Source of the DNA: Escallonia rubra
Taxonomy: Eukaryota; Streptophyta; Magnoliopsida; Escalloniales; Escalloniaceae
DNA: 64,000 bases
Assembly (NCBI GenBank): GCA_033065855.1
Contig: JAVXUO010002323.1
Location: 72,501 to 136,500 of the forward strand
Direction of reading: 5' to 3'
This document shows positions 35,831 to 49,204 of the stretch, piece after piece; within the stretch, counting starts at the first letter, position 1; each line of letters opens with the position of its first letter. The position numbers and the translations under genes are program-made. The notes below the pieces were generated by a model. That model had not been told where the DNA came from, made no database searches, and saw nothing but the letters and a program-made list of their open reading frames with translations.

Positions 35831-36699
35831 CTTGACTACTCCTGTGGGGGCGGCCCTCATCATTTCCTGATCGTCTGCTGCCGACATATCGTATAACTCA
35901 ATATTTTTCGGCACAATTACAACTCAATCTCAATCAGATTACAAGTCCTAAAAATAGGTTACGAACATTTCTAAAACTCCAAAAGTGCAAGTCCCCATAT
36001 CTCACATGTTGTAGGTGTTATATGCGTATCTTAGTGACAGTGCTCACATCCCTACTTTCATGTGCTCAGCAAAATAATCATCTGTACTGGAAATGTAAAT
36101 GGTAGGAAATGAGCCGGATAATCCAGTAAGTGGAATAAACATAGCACCACAGGATCAGAATCAAACACGTTAAAGATTCAGGATCGAAATATTCAACAAT
36201 CAAACAGTCAACGCAATTGTGCCAGGTAGAAAGGCGCAAGACGGGTCTAATACAAGGGCCTGCTTTAAATCAAGCATCTACGGCTATTTCACTCTCAAAT
36301 GTAAACCAATTAAATATCCAATTTGAGTATCAAAAATAACAATTCAGCATCTTGCTTCTGGTATCCTCAAAGGGATTCGCCAAAGCTGAGCTGTATCATA
36401 ATCACAACGTATCATGCACGTAGACAAATCACTGGAGCACTGTCATTGATCAAAAGTACTTAAGCCACGTCACACAAATGTACTTCAGAACCAAGTTCTT
36501 TATCAGTATTCAAAACAAAAGTTTGAGCAAGATTTTAATTTAATAGTGTTTAAGAGTACGACGAACGTTAAGAAACAACCCCGTGACGTAAAAGAATAGC
36601 GATATTGAATTCCTCTTACCTAAATCATAAGGAATTCACTTAAACAATTCCTCTAAATCAAGCCCTAAGATTCTTTTATCACAATCATGGCTAATCTTT

Positions 36700-36742
36700 T
36701 TCTCTCACTCTATATCTATCTATCTATCTATCTATCTATTGA
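36700..36742. repeat. (TATC)n microsatellite
   Basis: A run of about eight TATC units centred on 36712-36740, otherwise unremarkable. Confidence 0.85.
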
Positions 36743-36804
36743 TGAGAGTCAAAGATAACTTAAACTAATCTCAAAAGAGATCAAATACCTATTTACAATA
36801 TTTT

Positions 36805-37135
36805 CTAGGAAGCATGAGGTGTAAAGAAACACGAGGTGCCTATCAATGATGTGTCACCTAACAAGCATGATAAGGCTACGAAAAGAACGACGAGGCTTGA
36901 AGCACGAGGTGCATGGTGAGATAAGGTTGTGCTGCCTAGCAAGCACACCAAGGCTAAGCGAAGCACGACGATGTCGAAGCACGACGTGTCACGATGATAC
37001 AGTGACACATTACAAGCACAACAATGATATGTAGCACGAAATGTCAATCAGAGAAGTAATCAACACTGACTCTTCAAGAAGCACAAGATATCACGATAGC
37101 ATGATGACACCTAATAAGCACGACAACGCCAATCC
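36805..37135. repeat. Degenerate array of AAGCACGACG-like units
   Basis: Variants of (A)AGCACGA(C/G)G, GTGTCAC and CTA(A/G)CAAGC recur irregularly at least ten times. There is no regular period and no convincing coding frame. Confidence 0.45.
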
Positions 37136-37329
37136 CAATTGTCAGTGAAGATCATCATCTTTTTTTATATGAACCAATCAGTCATTAGTTTGGTCATCTC
37201 TTAAAAGTCGGGTGTTACATGAACCATTATGTATGTGGGTGAAAAGCTATCATTTCTAAAAACAACCGCATTTCGTGCTCGCCAAAAATATTCGAGAGTA
37301 AAGCAATGAAGCTACAATATAGCATAGAT

Positions 37330-37872
37330 CTGTACTACTTTGAAAAATAGGTGTCAACAAGCAAGCCCTCGAATGAAACTACACTCAATGAAGATATGGT
37401 GTTATGTTTCCTGGCATCTAAAACAAAATGGACACAAATCTGAAATCCAACATTTTCTCAGCACAAGAGCTGGGGAGACCGCGAGACAAAGATGCAGAAA
37501 CTGTCAGAGAATTTTTTTTAGCTTTTCTGTAATTGGCAATTTCCACCGTTTGCGCCACACAACGGAAGGCAAAGCATTAATCTCTAAAAATTTCAGGGGA
37601 GCCAACCTTCTCAAATACTTATATGTTTTATTAGTTGAGAAAGAACTAGCTTTAGCAAATGGCCGGAAACACGCATCGAGTGACCCTGATGACTGAACCT
37701 CAAGCTGTAGAATGAGAGAGACCATAGCTGAAAGAAAGGTGTTCAATAATGTTCTTAGATTCCAACGCGTTGAATTAGGAAAGAATAAGTCTGAGACGTG
37801 CCAATTCTCATTTTGTGTAGTCCGAAAGATTTGCAAATGATCAGGAGTTAGCTGAGGCAACCACCAGTCCAT
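37330..37872 (-). pseudogene. LINE ORF2 C-terminal part (RVT-zf region)
   Basis: The frame reads NWHVSDLFFPNSTRWNLRTL, then YKYLRRLAPLKF and WRKRWKLPITEKLKK, matching the region before the zinc-binding reverse-transcriptase domain (zf-RVT) of plant LINEs. It is the continuation of the reverse transcriptase at 41950, cut off by the hAT insertion at 37997-41721. Confidence 0.8.
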
Positions 37873-38852
37873 CCCAACAGAAATTTAGTGACCATTGCCG
37901 ATGTGCCACTGTACTACATGCTTAAGCACCCGCTAACCAACCAGAATACTATGTCGAACATATGATTCTTGCCGAGGGTTCCTAACCTGCAAGAAGTAGA
38001 GGTGTCAAAAGGGCCGGGCGGCCCGCGGGCTGGCCCGACCCGGCCCGGTTCTGGCCCGGGCTGGCCCGGCCCTGAAGGTGAACAGTAACGGCCCAGCAGA
38101 TTTGGGCTTGGGGCCAGGGCCTGGACCAGGCCAAAGAATTCTGGGAAAAAGCCCGGCCCGGCCCGGTTCTGGCCCGGGCTTGGCCCGGTTTGGCCCCACC
38201 ACTTGGTTTGAATTTTTTGGTTTTCCCCCCTTTCTTCCACCCCTTTTCCAAAATTCCACTTTTACCCCCCCAACAGCAATATAACGGCTAGTTTGGGGGG
38301 TATTTTAGTCTAACTTCATTTTTTCAACTCCTTTAAAGGTTTTTACACTCTTACCCTCCCCAACAACTATAAACGGATAGTTTGTAGGGGTATTTTGGTC
38401 TTTTGTGAAGTTTCTAAAATCTATAAATTCACACCATTTCTCTCTAATTTTTCACACCAATCTTCTTACTCTCTCTTACCTAAACATTCTATATTTCTAC
38501 AAGCTTTGCTACTATTTTCCTCTCCAATTACTACTCTTGCTAATTACTACTAGTATTTACTAATTAGTACTCTTGTTTATTAATTAGTAGTCTTACTAAA
38601 TTCTAATTACTAACTACTACTCTTATTAATTTGTTACTCTCTAATTCTTTTGTCTAGTAATTAGTAATTAGTGAATTTTTATTTATTAATTACTATTACT
38701 AAATGCTTTTTAATTACTAACTCTCTCCACATTGGATCAGAATTACCCTCAGTGATTAATATTTGTTACTCGTTCATTCTTTTAATTGTTATTTCTTATT
38801 ACTACTCTTATACTTGTGTATTTAGTTACTCTTACAATTTTTAGCGTGAAAT

Positions 38853-41004
38853 ATGGCTGAATTATTGAAGAAAATGAGGCGTGCATCGTCATCACGAAAA
38901 ACATCATCATCATCGCAAGCACCACCACTAGCACAAGCGCCAGCGCCACGGCCATCACAAACACCAATCCAAGCACCAACACAACCATTCGTTCCTGGAC
39001 GAATGAGTACAGGCTGTATGATAGATACCCAAGCCAATTGGGAGTTCAATCAAAACATTCCAGATTTTGAATACACGCCTGATGAAGACCCCCTGCATTA
39101 TAGTCAAGGACGCAGCTCGGTTGGCGAAGCTACTACTCAGTGGCATAATCTCAACCCTATGCCTGGTCATGATGAAGAAGGGCCGAGCAATGCCTCCGAT
39201 AACGTGCCAGAAGTCCAAAAAGGGAAAAAGAAGAAAGCCGAGTGTTGGAATCATTTCGATGTAGTTACGGTGGACGGCATCCGAAAAGCTCGATGTAAGT
39301 ACTGCTCTAAATTATTTTCGTCTGGTAGTGGTAATGGACATCTTAACAGGCATTACCCTCAGTGTGCACCTCGACAAGGCCACGTCGAACCTACCCAAAC
39401 GCAGTTATCTTTTGACGGTAAGTTATTTGTTTATAATCAGCGAGAGCAAAGAGACGGTCTCGCTGAATTTGTTATTCATGATGAACAAGCCTTTTCTTTT
39501 GCCGATAATTCTAAGTACTCTAGATATATGAACACATACGTTCAACCTTTGTACAAAAAGGTTACTAGAAACACAACTAGATCCGATGCACTCCGACAGT
39601 ACAATGCTGCCAAAGCACGCCTTATCGATTATTTCGATAAATTTGACGGTAAAGTTAGTCTTACTTCTGATATTTGGCAATCTCCATTTACTTTTGTTAG
39701 TTATTCTTGTGTGACCGCTCATTGGATTGATGCAGATTGGGTTATGCACAAGAGAATCATCGCTTTCGAGCACTTTCCTTATCCGCACGATGGAATGAAC
39801 ATTGCTATTCTTATATTAAAAGCATGTACCACATTTAAAATATAGGATAAATTTAATTGTTCAAGATGGTTTAGCTGCTGCAGGAGATATTCTGCTCAAA
39901 ATGAGGGGTATGACAGCGTATGTTAATGGCTCGAGTTTGAGAACACAACAATTTAAAACGTTGTGTGTTCAATATAATATGCCTCGCAGGAGAGCAGTTA
40001 CATATGTGGTCCACAGGTGGAACTCTACATACCACATGCTTTTACACATTCTGGCATACCGAGAAGTCTATACGCATTTTCTACTAATCCAGTTCCCAGC
40101 CGGCTTGCCAACTCAAGAGGAATGACAGATGGCCACATACCTAGCTGAATTTTTAAAGGTATTCTACACGTCTACCAATTTATTGTCTGGTACGTACTAT
40201 CCCACCTCTCCTCTCGCTGTAATAGAAATTCTCAAGATGGCTACAATGTTAACAAAATGGAGATATATAGGACCCTTTCAACAAATAGTAAAAGAGATGG
40301 ATAAAAAATTTAATAAATATTGGAAGAAATTGCCTGTTATTTTTGTTGTGGCTACTTGTTTAGATCCTAGGTTAAAGTTGCATGGCGTGAACGCCTCGAT
40401 ACAAGAGATATCGAAATTAATGTGCTACACAGCAGATGAGACAATCGCACTCACAGCAAAAGTGAGCAAGAGGTTTGAGGACTTGTTCAACCTCTATCGT
40501 AATTCTGCTGACGTGCGCGGGCGAGCTACATCATCATCCACTGCTGAGAGGTATTATGCGCCATACCTTCAGGGCTTTGAACATCTAGTAGCAAGACAAC
40601 TACCAGGTGAAGGTACTTCTAATTCGGCAGGTCCGTATACTTTTTCCTCTTTTAATGAGATTGGTGTATATTCAAATACTGATCATTATTCTGATTTATC
40701 AAGGCAAGAACAGGTTAATTTTAATTTGTTAAATTTTTGGAAACAAAATCAAAACATGTATAAAACTTTATCCCAAATTGCACGGGATGTACTGCCAGTG
40801 CAAGCCTCCACGGTTGCTTCAGAGTCGGCATTTTCAGCCAGCGGAAGGGTTTTGGATGACAGGAGGAGTCGTCTTAACCCCGAGTCGCTCGAGCTATGTG
40901 TATGTTGGAAGGATTATCTTGATGCGAATTACCGCGAGCAAGATAAACCGATTGATGATAGGAAGAGCAGTGACTCGGATATTGAAGTACTTCCGGATGA
41001 TTAG
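38853..41004 (+). pseudogene. hAT transposase (RICESLEEPER/BED type), internally deleted
   Basis: The 38853-39845 frame has a Ser/Ala/Pro-rich N-terminus, a BED finger (AECWNHFDVV, CKYC, HLNRHYPQC) and the first catalytic block (KVSLTSDIWQSPF). It then runs into unrelated codons and a stop near 39845. The expected FDNAS block is missing, and the coding sequence resumes in another frame at INLIVQDGLAAAGDIL (about 39850). A TGA near 40123 (EE*QMATYL) splits the remainder. The C-terminal dimerisation domain is intact in sequence (QASTVASESAFSASGRVLDD). Loss of the second catalytic region means it cannot be active. Confidence 0.88.
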
Positions 41005-41292
41005 GTAATTTCTTTTTATTTTCCTTCTCTTAAGTTTTAAGAATAAATTTTTTCACAAAATATACTTTTTTGCCATATATATAAAATAAATTTTTACAAG
41101 CAAGATATATATTTTTTCGTATATATAAAAAAATAGGTAACTTCGCCTGTTTGTTTACAAGCAACCGGTCCCAAGCCCGGATAAAAGGAGGAGGGCCTAT
41201 GAACACATTTATTAAATGTAAAAGTAGCCTACAACAGTTTGCTCTATATAACGATCATTGTCGCTAAATGTTATTAGTGTCATTTTGCATGC

Positions 41293-41380
41293 ATTCTTTT
41301 AACAATTGTTTTAGCATTACAATCGTTTTGCATACGTTCTTTTAAGAATTGTTTTAGCGTTACAAAATAAAAGTTACTAG
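41293..41380. repeat. Short tandem duplication (~44 bp x2) near the hAT right end
   Basis: CATTTTGCATGCATTCTTTT and CGTTTTGCATACGTTCTTTT each lead into a near-identical AA(C/G)AATTGTTTTAGC(A/G)TTAC segment. It is non-coding and within the hAT element. Confidence 0.55.
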
Positions 41381-41949
41381 ACATATTTAAAAGGAAATAC
41401 TCATGTAGTAACCAATTCTTTTTTCCCAATTCAAGATAAATTCATGAGGAAGTGGTATCTCTAATAAAACAACATTATGAGTAAAGAAGGATAATTATAG
41501 CCAATTAAAGAAAGAAATTACACCCCAAAAAAAATTTGGGCCCGGGCCCGGCCCAAGCCCGGCCCTAAATATTGGGCCTAGGGCCAGGGCTTGGACTGGG
41601 CCTAGCATTTATCCTCAATCGGCCCGGCCCGGCCCGGATTGGCAGGCCCTTGGCCCGGCCCCGCTTCAAGCCCGATGGGCCCGGGCCGGGCGGCCCAAGC
41701 CCGGCCCGTTTGACACCTCTAGTAGGAAGTTACCTTGAGTAAAGTATTTGCCTTTGGGGACTTGAGCCAAAAGACTGTCGGGGTTGTCCTATATTTTCTA
41801 AGCTTGCTTAGTTAACAGAGACTGATTTAACATTTTGAAATTGCTAAAGCCTAAATCACCCAAAGGCTTAGGCAAACAACTAGGAAATCTAATGAATAGA
41901 TCTCTGAGATGCATCCCCCGACCACCAAAATCTCGAAAGAATTTGATTT

Positions 41950-42950
41950 AATTATGAGCACACCGAGGCTCGAAATTTATACACCGACATATAGTGAATA
42001 AGGAAGGACGAGACAACATAATTAATAAGCGTCACGCGACCCGCCTTGTTGAGCAAGAGACCTAGCCAGTGCGCACACTTTTCTTGGACTCGCTGTAGTA
42101 ACCCACGAAAGATTTCCTTTTTGTTGGTAGCAATGTCCAAATTAACTCCTAAATATTTACCAAACTCTTGTTTCTCTAAAAAAAAATCCAACTGCTATTA
42201 TCAAACCTCTTATGTCCGAAGAAGCATTATGACTGGTCATCAAGCTAGACTTTTCACAATTAATGAGTTGTCCATATATTGAACAGTAGGAGATAAACAC
42301 TGTCTAACCTCTGCAATCTGAGAAACCACGTCTCGATGAAGACTTAGAAACAAATAAACACCATCAGTGTACATTAAGTGCATGATCGACGACGAATGTC
42401 GACCAGCTCTAATGCCTAGAATTTTCTTTTGATTTGTAGCAACCATTAAATCCATGGACGGAATCTCAGAACATAAAATGAAAATAGAAAGCGTCAAAGG
42501 GTCACCTTGACGAATTCCACATTTCGGATTGAAAGGAAGGGTGGGAGCCCCATTGACCAGGACCAAGTAGGTAACCGAGGTCACACATTGGTAAATAAGA
42601 TTCACCCAAGATTGAGGAAAATCAAAGCACATTAGACCTCGAAAAGAAAATCCCATCTAATCCGGTCAAAAGCTTTACTCATATCTAATTTCAAAGCTAT
42701 CAAAACAACCTTGCATTTGTTTCCCATTCTGACACAACCAGTAAGCTTTTGATCCATGTCTGAGAGACCGTGCCCAGAGACAAAAGCATTCTCGTGACAA
42801 AGCACCTTAGAAATAAATTTGTAGATAACATTGGTTAAGCTAATCGGCCGAAAATCAATAGGAGTTTCAGAAGTTGTTTTATTAGGGATCAAAATGTTGA
42901 AAGTTCCATTTGCTTCCTTAAGCATTCGCCCAGAATTAAGAAATGACAAG
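41950..42950 (-). pseudogene. LINE reverse transcriptase, catalytic motif altered
   Basis: Minus-strand pieces in adjoining frames read RPISLTNVIYKFISKVL, LIALKLDMSKAFDRIRWDFL, CGIRQGDPLTLSIFILCSE, HLMYTDGVYLFL and KYLGVNLDIATNK...AGRVTLINYV. These are the ordered motifs of a plant LINE reverse transcriptase. The YADD box is Y-T-D-G, so one catalytic aspartate is lost, and at least one frameshift near 42640 separates the blocks. Confidence 0.88.
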
Positions 42951-43929
42951 ACTGCTCACGTGACTAGGAGGCCCATGAAATACCAACATCGCTGAAGGAT
43001 AATAGCCGAAATTCCATCTGGACCAAGCGCTTTCAGCTCTCCCAATTGAAAGACAACATTTTTAATTTCCTCCGAAGTGAAAGCTTAGGAGAGTGCTCTT
43101 GCTAAGTAATTGATAAGGAATGAAACGCGTATCTACTCAGGAAAGGCTTAATTAAATTCTCATTCACAGAGGAAGGGACTGCCGATGAAAACTAGTTAAA
43201 GAAATAATGAGCAATTAGACCTCGAATGGCATCTTCCTCAGAAGTGACAAGGCCATACCATCTTTAAGGGAGATAATTTGATTAGATCGACAACGAATAA
43301 CAGTTGAGGAATGAAAGAGTTTAGTATTTATGTCCATTTGCTCTAACCAATCAATCTTAGCTTGTTGGGCCTAGAAAACTCCTTCACATTTCAACATGAA
43401 ATCTAACTTGCACCGAAGATTAAACTCCTGCAAGCTACCTAGATCTGAAATATGAGACTCATGCTGGAAGAACTTAAGACTCTGATGAACATCAGTAATC
43501 TGATATTGTAGCTACCCAAAAGTAGATTGACTCTAGAGTCTGACCTCCCCCAACAGTTTTTTGAATTTATACACGACTTGAAATAGAGGCAGACTAAAGG
43601 ATGACATGATCCAGACCCTGCAAATAACTTCAAAAATCTCGGGAGACGCAAACCACATGAGGCAACCGATACTTACACCTTACAGGGCTAGTATCATAAA
43701 AGACAGGGGCATGGTCTGATCGTTGAAAAACCAAATTAGCCGCTACCGCTTGCGAGTAATGAACTATCCACCCCAGAAACACCATGACAATCTAATTTTC
43801 ATACAAAAAACCATGCTCCGGGGATCCACGAACCCAGGTGTACATCGAACCCATGTGCAACATCATCTTCTTGTTTCTCTATTTTGCTTTGTTTCTTTTG
43901 GGTTTTCTACTGAAGTTTCTTTACGTTGT

Positions 43930-44600
43930 TTTTCTTAAGAGTTGGAGATACATTCTCCTCTGCTAACTTGCCGTGCGTAGAGGTCTGTCTATATAAGCTT
44001 AATTAGCTTGATCCTAAGGTGCCGGGTTTCGATCAAAGACTCCATCCGTCAAGCCAAAGCTTTTCAAGAAATTCCATAATGTTGTGCCCTCGGGATGATA
44101 AAAGAATCAGGGTTCAATTTTTCAGAAAGAGACAAAACTTGATTAAAATCACTGCAAATACAGAAAAGACCCGGGAGAGGAGACAAGATGGAGGAAATGA
44201 AGTTACAGACACCCAATCGAGAATAGACACGAGGGTGGCCATAAAGAAAACCATAGTAAACCACAAATTCATCTGGACTTTTGAATGAAGTTAAGATAAA
44301 ATTCGTGTGCACCAGCCCCACAACCAAAGGGCTAGAAGCTAACTAACCTAACCACAATCCCCCACTCAAGCCCACAGGGTCCACTTCAAAAAAAAATGAG
44401 AAACTGTGAGACCTAAATAGACCACTTATGAGAGAAACTAGCATCTTAGTTTCTATAAGGAAAACCACATCAACTTTATATTTATGGATCAAATTAATAG
44501 TTGTTCAAATTGTGGCCGGTTGACCCCAAGCCACCACAGTTCGAGCAAAACAGGATCATTGGGCCACCCGTGATTGGTGTGGCTCAATCACCAATGCCAT
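43930..44600 (-). pseudogene. LINE APE-type endonuclease domain
   Basis: Minus-strand translation gives YKVDVVFLIETKMLVSLIS, VDPVGLSGGLW, then YGFLYGHPRVYSR and LFCICSDFNQVLSLSEK. These are the usual plant LINE endonuclease blocks, including the ETK motif and the GDFN-like SDFN motif. Stops interrupt the frame near 44520 and 44340. Confidence 0.8.
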
Positions 44601-44749
44601 TAGACTATGCCCCAAAAAAGGCCGAGGCCCACCAATAACTAAGGTTCAATACAACAACGAATGCGGGTACAGAGCAAAGAACAAAATGTGCATGCAAGCA
44701 AACTAATATCTCATAGCCGGTTAACATTCATAAATTGGCAAAGTGTAGT

Positions 44750-46150
44750 GACGTGTTCAGAAGATATAAGATGAGACAAAACCTGAAGATGCAACCAACA
44801 GACTATTAGTTAAAGAGTGGATCTTCTTTACACTGCCCGCAGCTTCCAAGTCTAATTCTTTAGTACGATCTCGTTTTTGTAAGCTCGAGGACTTACAAGA
44901 CTCTGTACCCAAGTCCACAGACTGAGTTGAAAAAGATGCAGAGATCCCAAAAATAGCAATTCCTGCTCTAGTGCTTGAACTCAAACCAACCACTTCCCAC
45001 GAACTAAAGCGTTTTAACCTGAGTTCATCCCCAAAACCCTCTGCCCTGATTTTCTTTCTTGAGGCTGAGGACAAATGCCACCCCCCTCTAGATGACGAAG
45101 AGGAAGGGCACTTGCATCCCTATATCTCAGCGACCATTAATGCATTAGAATTAAGCTTCTAAGCTAACCACTTACCAACCCCCAGCTCCCGCGCTTGCAA
45201 TGCCCAATTACCACCAACCTCAATCCCGTTAGTCATAGGCGCAGGAAGCATTCCCGAACTATTTTTGGAAGAATTAGCATCACATGGCTTCATTTTCTTA
45301 AGAGACATATCATGTTCAACACCTAAAATTAAAACAGTAGCTTTCAATTTATGGGAGGAATCAGTCAACGAAGAGGAAGCGGAAGGGGATATCTAAAGCT
45401 TAGCCACCTGATTATTCGTCCAAGCAATGCGCAAGATGTCATTTGATTTTTCAACGCAGTGAAGCAGATAATTAACCTCAATATCTTCATGGTCACTATG
45501 ATCACTATCTGAATCCTATGAAAAGTTCGGCGCTCGGAGAAGAAAGGAAGGAGAACATGAGCGTGGAGTATGAAGATGGGCTTGTGAGACTGCCTAGACG
45601 TGTCTGCCTCTGCATCATTCTTCCTTGGGAGAAGAGGACTCCCATACTGATTTATGGCAAGCTGTGGGCATTTATCAGGAAAATTAAATTGGGCTGAGTC
45701 CAAACCAACATGGCTGACTAACAAGTCCAAGCAATGGTCGCAGCCTGCAGTAGTTGGGCCTATAACTAACATTAAATTTATTTTAAGAAGCCCACACAAA
45801 AAGGCACTACGGTCCACCAAAGAATCCAGCCCATTCTTTTGATCCACACTCCCAGGAGATAAATGCAAAAGCCCCAGTTTTTATCATCTTGGCAATCAAG
45901 TTCCAAGGCCAGTCCAGGTGGCGCCAAGATAGGTCCAGATGGCACAACTGACTCACCAACCTTCTCCTGCGTGGCACTTTCCTGACGACTCACCACATGC
46001 GTTGAATCCATAGACGTTGCCTCAGCATCTCTATCAAGCACCTTGCCAAGTCATCCCTGCAACATTCTCCGTTACTGTTTCCGGCAAAATCTGACTGGAA
46101 TCCAGAAAAGCCGAACCAACACTTTCGGCCAAAAAATAACCATTAGAACC
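44750..46150 (-). pseudogene. LINE ORF1 C-terminal variable region
   Basis: Several overlapping minus-strand frames (46041-45778, 45868-45365, 45368-45159, 45074-44757) form a low-complexity Ser/Pro/Lys-rich stretch. This is typical of the tail of plant LINE ORF1 between the zinc knuckle and ORF2. They are assigned by position, not by strong motifs. The left edge, near 46160, meets the Harbinger insertion. Confidence 0.5.
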
Positions 46151-47479
46151 TGAAGAGTTCCCTGAAAAATTGGCTAAGAGGACGTATGTTTACGAATTTT
46201 TTTTTCGTGTTTTGTATTATGTTTTTGTTTTCCAGATTTTAGTATTCAGTTCTAAAATCGCATTGTGTACTTTTAGTTTTTTCCATATCTACTTTTTTCA
46301 GTTTTTTCTGTACGTTTACCATTTTCATTTTCACCAACTTTTTTGGATCCATTTTTGTATGTTTAGCATTTTCTACACTATTTGTACACATTTCTTTCGA
46401 TTTTAACCTTACTCTTAACCCAACAAATTATTTTTATACCCTATATTTATCTCCTCAACAACCCTCTATACCCAAATTTTTACTTCTCCCAATAAAGTCA
46501 TCACTCAATTTGTGACAAAATCTTCCACGTAGGGCCCACCCGATTCATGCTTCATGCCAAGATTCCCCGGTTCACGCCAATGTTCCCGTCCCCCTTCCCC
46601 TTCCTTTCTTCCCTGGGGCCACATATGTGTGTGACATTCCATTCCCCTTCCATTTCCCCTTCCCATTCCCTGTTCGTGTAGTTCCTCTTTCTCTTTTTCT
46701 TTTCCTTTTTATTCTTAACCTACCATCCGTGAAAAAATGCATCATTGAATCAATCTTTCACTTACTAAATTAAATGTAGAAGAAGCGATTAAGTGAAAAC
46801 GAGATTAAATGATTGAGCAAAATTATTGTTCACGAGGGTAAAAGATTTAGCAAAATTATCGTTCACATTAAAATTAAATGCAATGAAATAGCCTTTTAAA
46901 ATGATATGTCATTGTTTATAAACGTACTTACATGAACAACTTTCTTTTGTCTTGTCTTTTTCAATTTCTTGGATATAATCCACTATTAGGACAAGGGTCT
47001 TTATATTTTGCTGAGAGCGTTAGGGATGACTATTTACGGACTCCTTCAATTTGATTCTCTTTAATAATAAGTAAAAAAAAAAAAGACTCATTATTTAACA
47101 AACATTGTCAAAAATAGGAAAAATTCAAGTTTACCTATTGTTTACATTTACATATATAAGTAAAGATGGGGAAAAATTGAAAAAGACTTTCAATAAGTTT
47201 ATCACCGCGTTGATAAGCATATTACAACGTGCATATAATTAATTAATTTAGTGCAGAAGCGTGACACACAAGGCCATGAATAAAAAATGAATACATAAGA
47301 TGTTAAAGAGCAAGAAAAAAAATCCAAGTTTAACCAGCATTGTCATAGTACATATAAATTTCATAGTAAACACATACATTACCCAAATTTAAATTATAAA
47401 ACATACGGCGGTGGCGACACATTGACAATCAATAACTACCTGTAACCCAACAGATTGACGAACATTACGTAGATGTAAC

Positions 47480-48899
47480 CCAACAATCACCCACTGTGGT
47501 GGCTATTAGTAGCTGCAACATGATCCCTGCATATATGATCAGCCAACCCATTCCTGAAGTTGGCCATGCGGTTACACGTTGCATGAGACAAGTCGGGACT
47601 TTCGAAAATGGTTGCCTCATCTCCATGTACTCGAATTCCTTCTGCCATGAAATCATTGAAGAGAGGGTCGTCTGGCGTATTTAGGCGGATGAAGTTGTGC
47701 AGAACAAAACAAAACAAGCGTTGACGATACTGTTTTGCCTGGTCAGGTTGTAATTCGACATTAACCTTAAAATTGGAAACCTGGCCTTCAGAACTCCAAA
47801 GCATCGTTCAATAACATTACGCAAAGATACGTGTTTGTAGTTAAACATTTCCCTAGGTCCTCTAGGTTCATTCCTTGGTCCCTCAAAGTCGTGAAGGTGG
47901 TAGCACTCGCCACAATATAGGGCTAAATAACCATCCACATTACTATATCCACTATCGACCACATAGTACTTATCTGCGAACCAAAATCGATGTATCGTCT
48001 TCAAAATAAAATTTGAAGTTTGAACTCCTATCTAATGAGAATACAATCATGAAGCGGTAACTCATTTACTTACTCGGAGAGGGCCGAGGGAAATCAACAT
48101 CTGATGATGTGATAACTTCTGCATGAACTCTTGAATCATTCGCACTTTCCTCCCATCCCACATGGACAAATGTGAACATCATGTTGAAGTTACAGGCGGC
48201 CATATATTCCCTTTCCTTGAATGAGATGCATTCATCTTCGACTTAGGTACAACGGCCGCCACAATTGTACCATCAATTGCCCCAATGCAATCCTGTAGAA
48301 ATAAGGCCAAATTAAATCATGTTAGTTAGTGGTCCAACATTAATCTAATTTACGAACAACATAGCCTTAACTAAAGCCGGTACCTTGAAGTACGGGTAGT
48401 ACTTCGAACTGTTTGGTATGTGCGGATCGACGTTGTCCATAGCCTGCGGCTTTATGATTAACATTCCTAGATAACCCAAAGCCCAAGCAACACGTTTAAT
48501 GGTCCGGCGTATGGTATCAAGTGAGCATTAAAACCGTTCACACAATTGCCGCATCCGTTCTGTGTGACTAACACAATTCAAGAAAATGCCCAACGCCTCT
48601 TCAACACCGACGTGAGTGTGTGCGTCATCTCTAAGCCATCCATTATCCCTAAGAGCCAATGTTCTAAATGCATCCGAATACATCCTCATTACATTATACA
48701 TCCTAGATGGATGACCATTCAATAATTCTTCAACATGAGCACTCCCAGTGAGTACAGACGTATACATAGGCCATAGGACCCTATCTAATGCTGCACGTCT
48801 ACGTTCTATTTCCTCTAACATGTAAATGTCATGAAGGTCATCATCTGACGATGATGTGTCACCATTAGGCCATGTAGCATTGGCTTGCGAGGATGACAT
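47480..48899 (-). pseudogene. Harbinger-type DDE transposase (broken)
   Basis: An N-terminal part at 48899-48528 is followed by an in-frame TAA (CERF*CSLDTIRRTIKRV). An intron is likely between PYFK|GTACCG and ACAG|GATTGC. Then come the first catalytic aspartate (DCIGAIDGTIVAAVVPK), a frameshift near 48215, the second aspartate (YYVVDSGYSNVDGYLALY) and the glutamate region (YKHVSLRNVIERCFGVLKAR). The latter continues across a frameshift near 47700 into NFIRLNTPDDPLFNDFM. The family cuts and pastes elements with TWA target sites. The lesions rule out activity. Confidence 0.88.
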
Positions 48900-49204
48900 T
48901 GCAATATAATAATTATGCGAACGATAACTTCAATAACATGTTACTAAATGAACAAAACATTTGTCAAGCAACGGTTTACACATACATGCACGCTAATATA
49001 AGATAGAACATTGCATATATTTCAAATAGTCAACGTTAATATAAAATAAAAACCATAGTCTACCACATTGATGATTCCAAAATTGCCACTGATACACAAC
49101 AGTGGACTTGCCCAACACAAATGTTCAGCGAATAGAATTAGCAGAAAACCCACACATAGCATTGAATTCCAAAAAATACAGTTCATCGTAACCAAATACA
49201 GTTC

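Larger units (their letters stand above)
37997..41721 (+). mobile_element. hAT element with GC-rich ends inserted into the LINE (3725 bp)
   Basis: The inverted ends TAGAGGTGTCAAA (37997) and TTTGACACCTCTA (ending 41721) are flanked by GCAAGAAG (37989-37996) and GTAGGAAG (41722-41729), an 8-bp duplication matching at six positions. About 170 bases inside each end are dense tandem GGCCCGG/CCGGGCC motifs, very different from the AT-rich interior and surroundings. The plus strand carries a BED-finger hAT transposase pseudogene. Confidence 0.88.

Noticed and set aside
37914-38284. Gly/Pro/Arg-rich frames at the hAT left end
   Set aside because: All frames stay open because of the GGCCCGG terminal repeats; non-coding transposon end.
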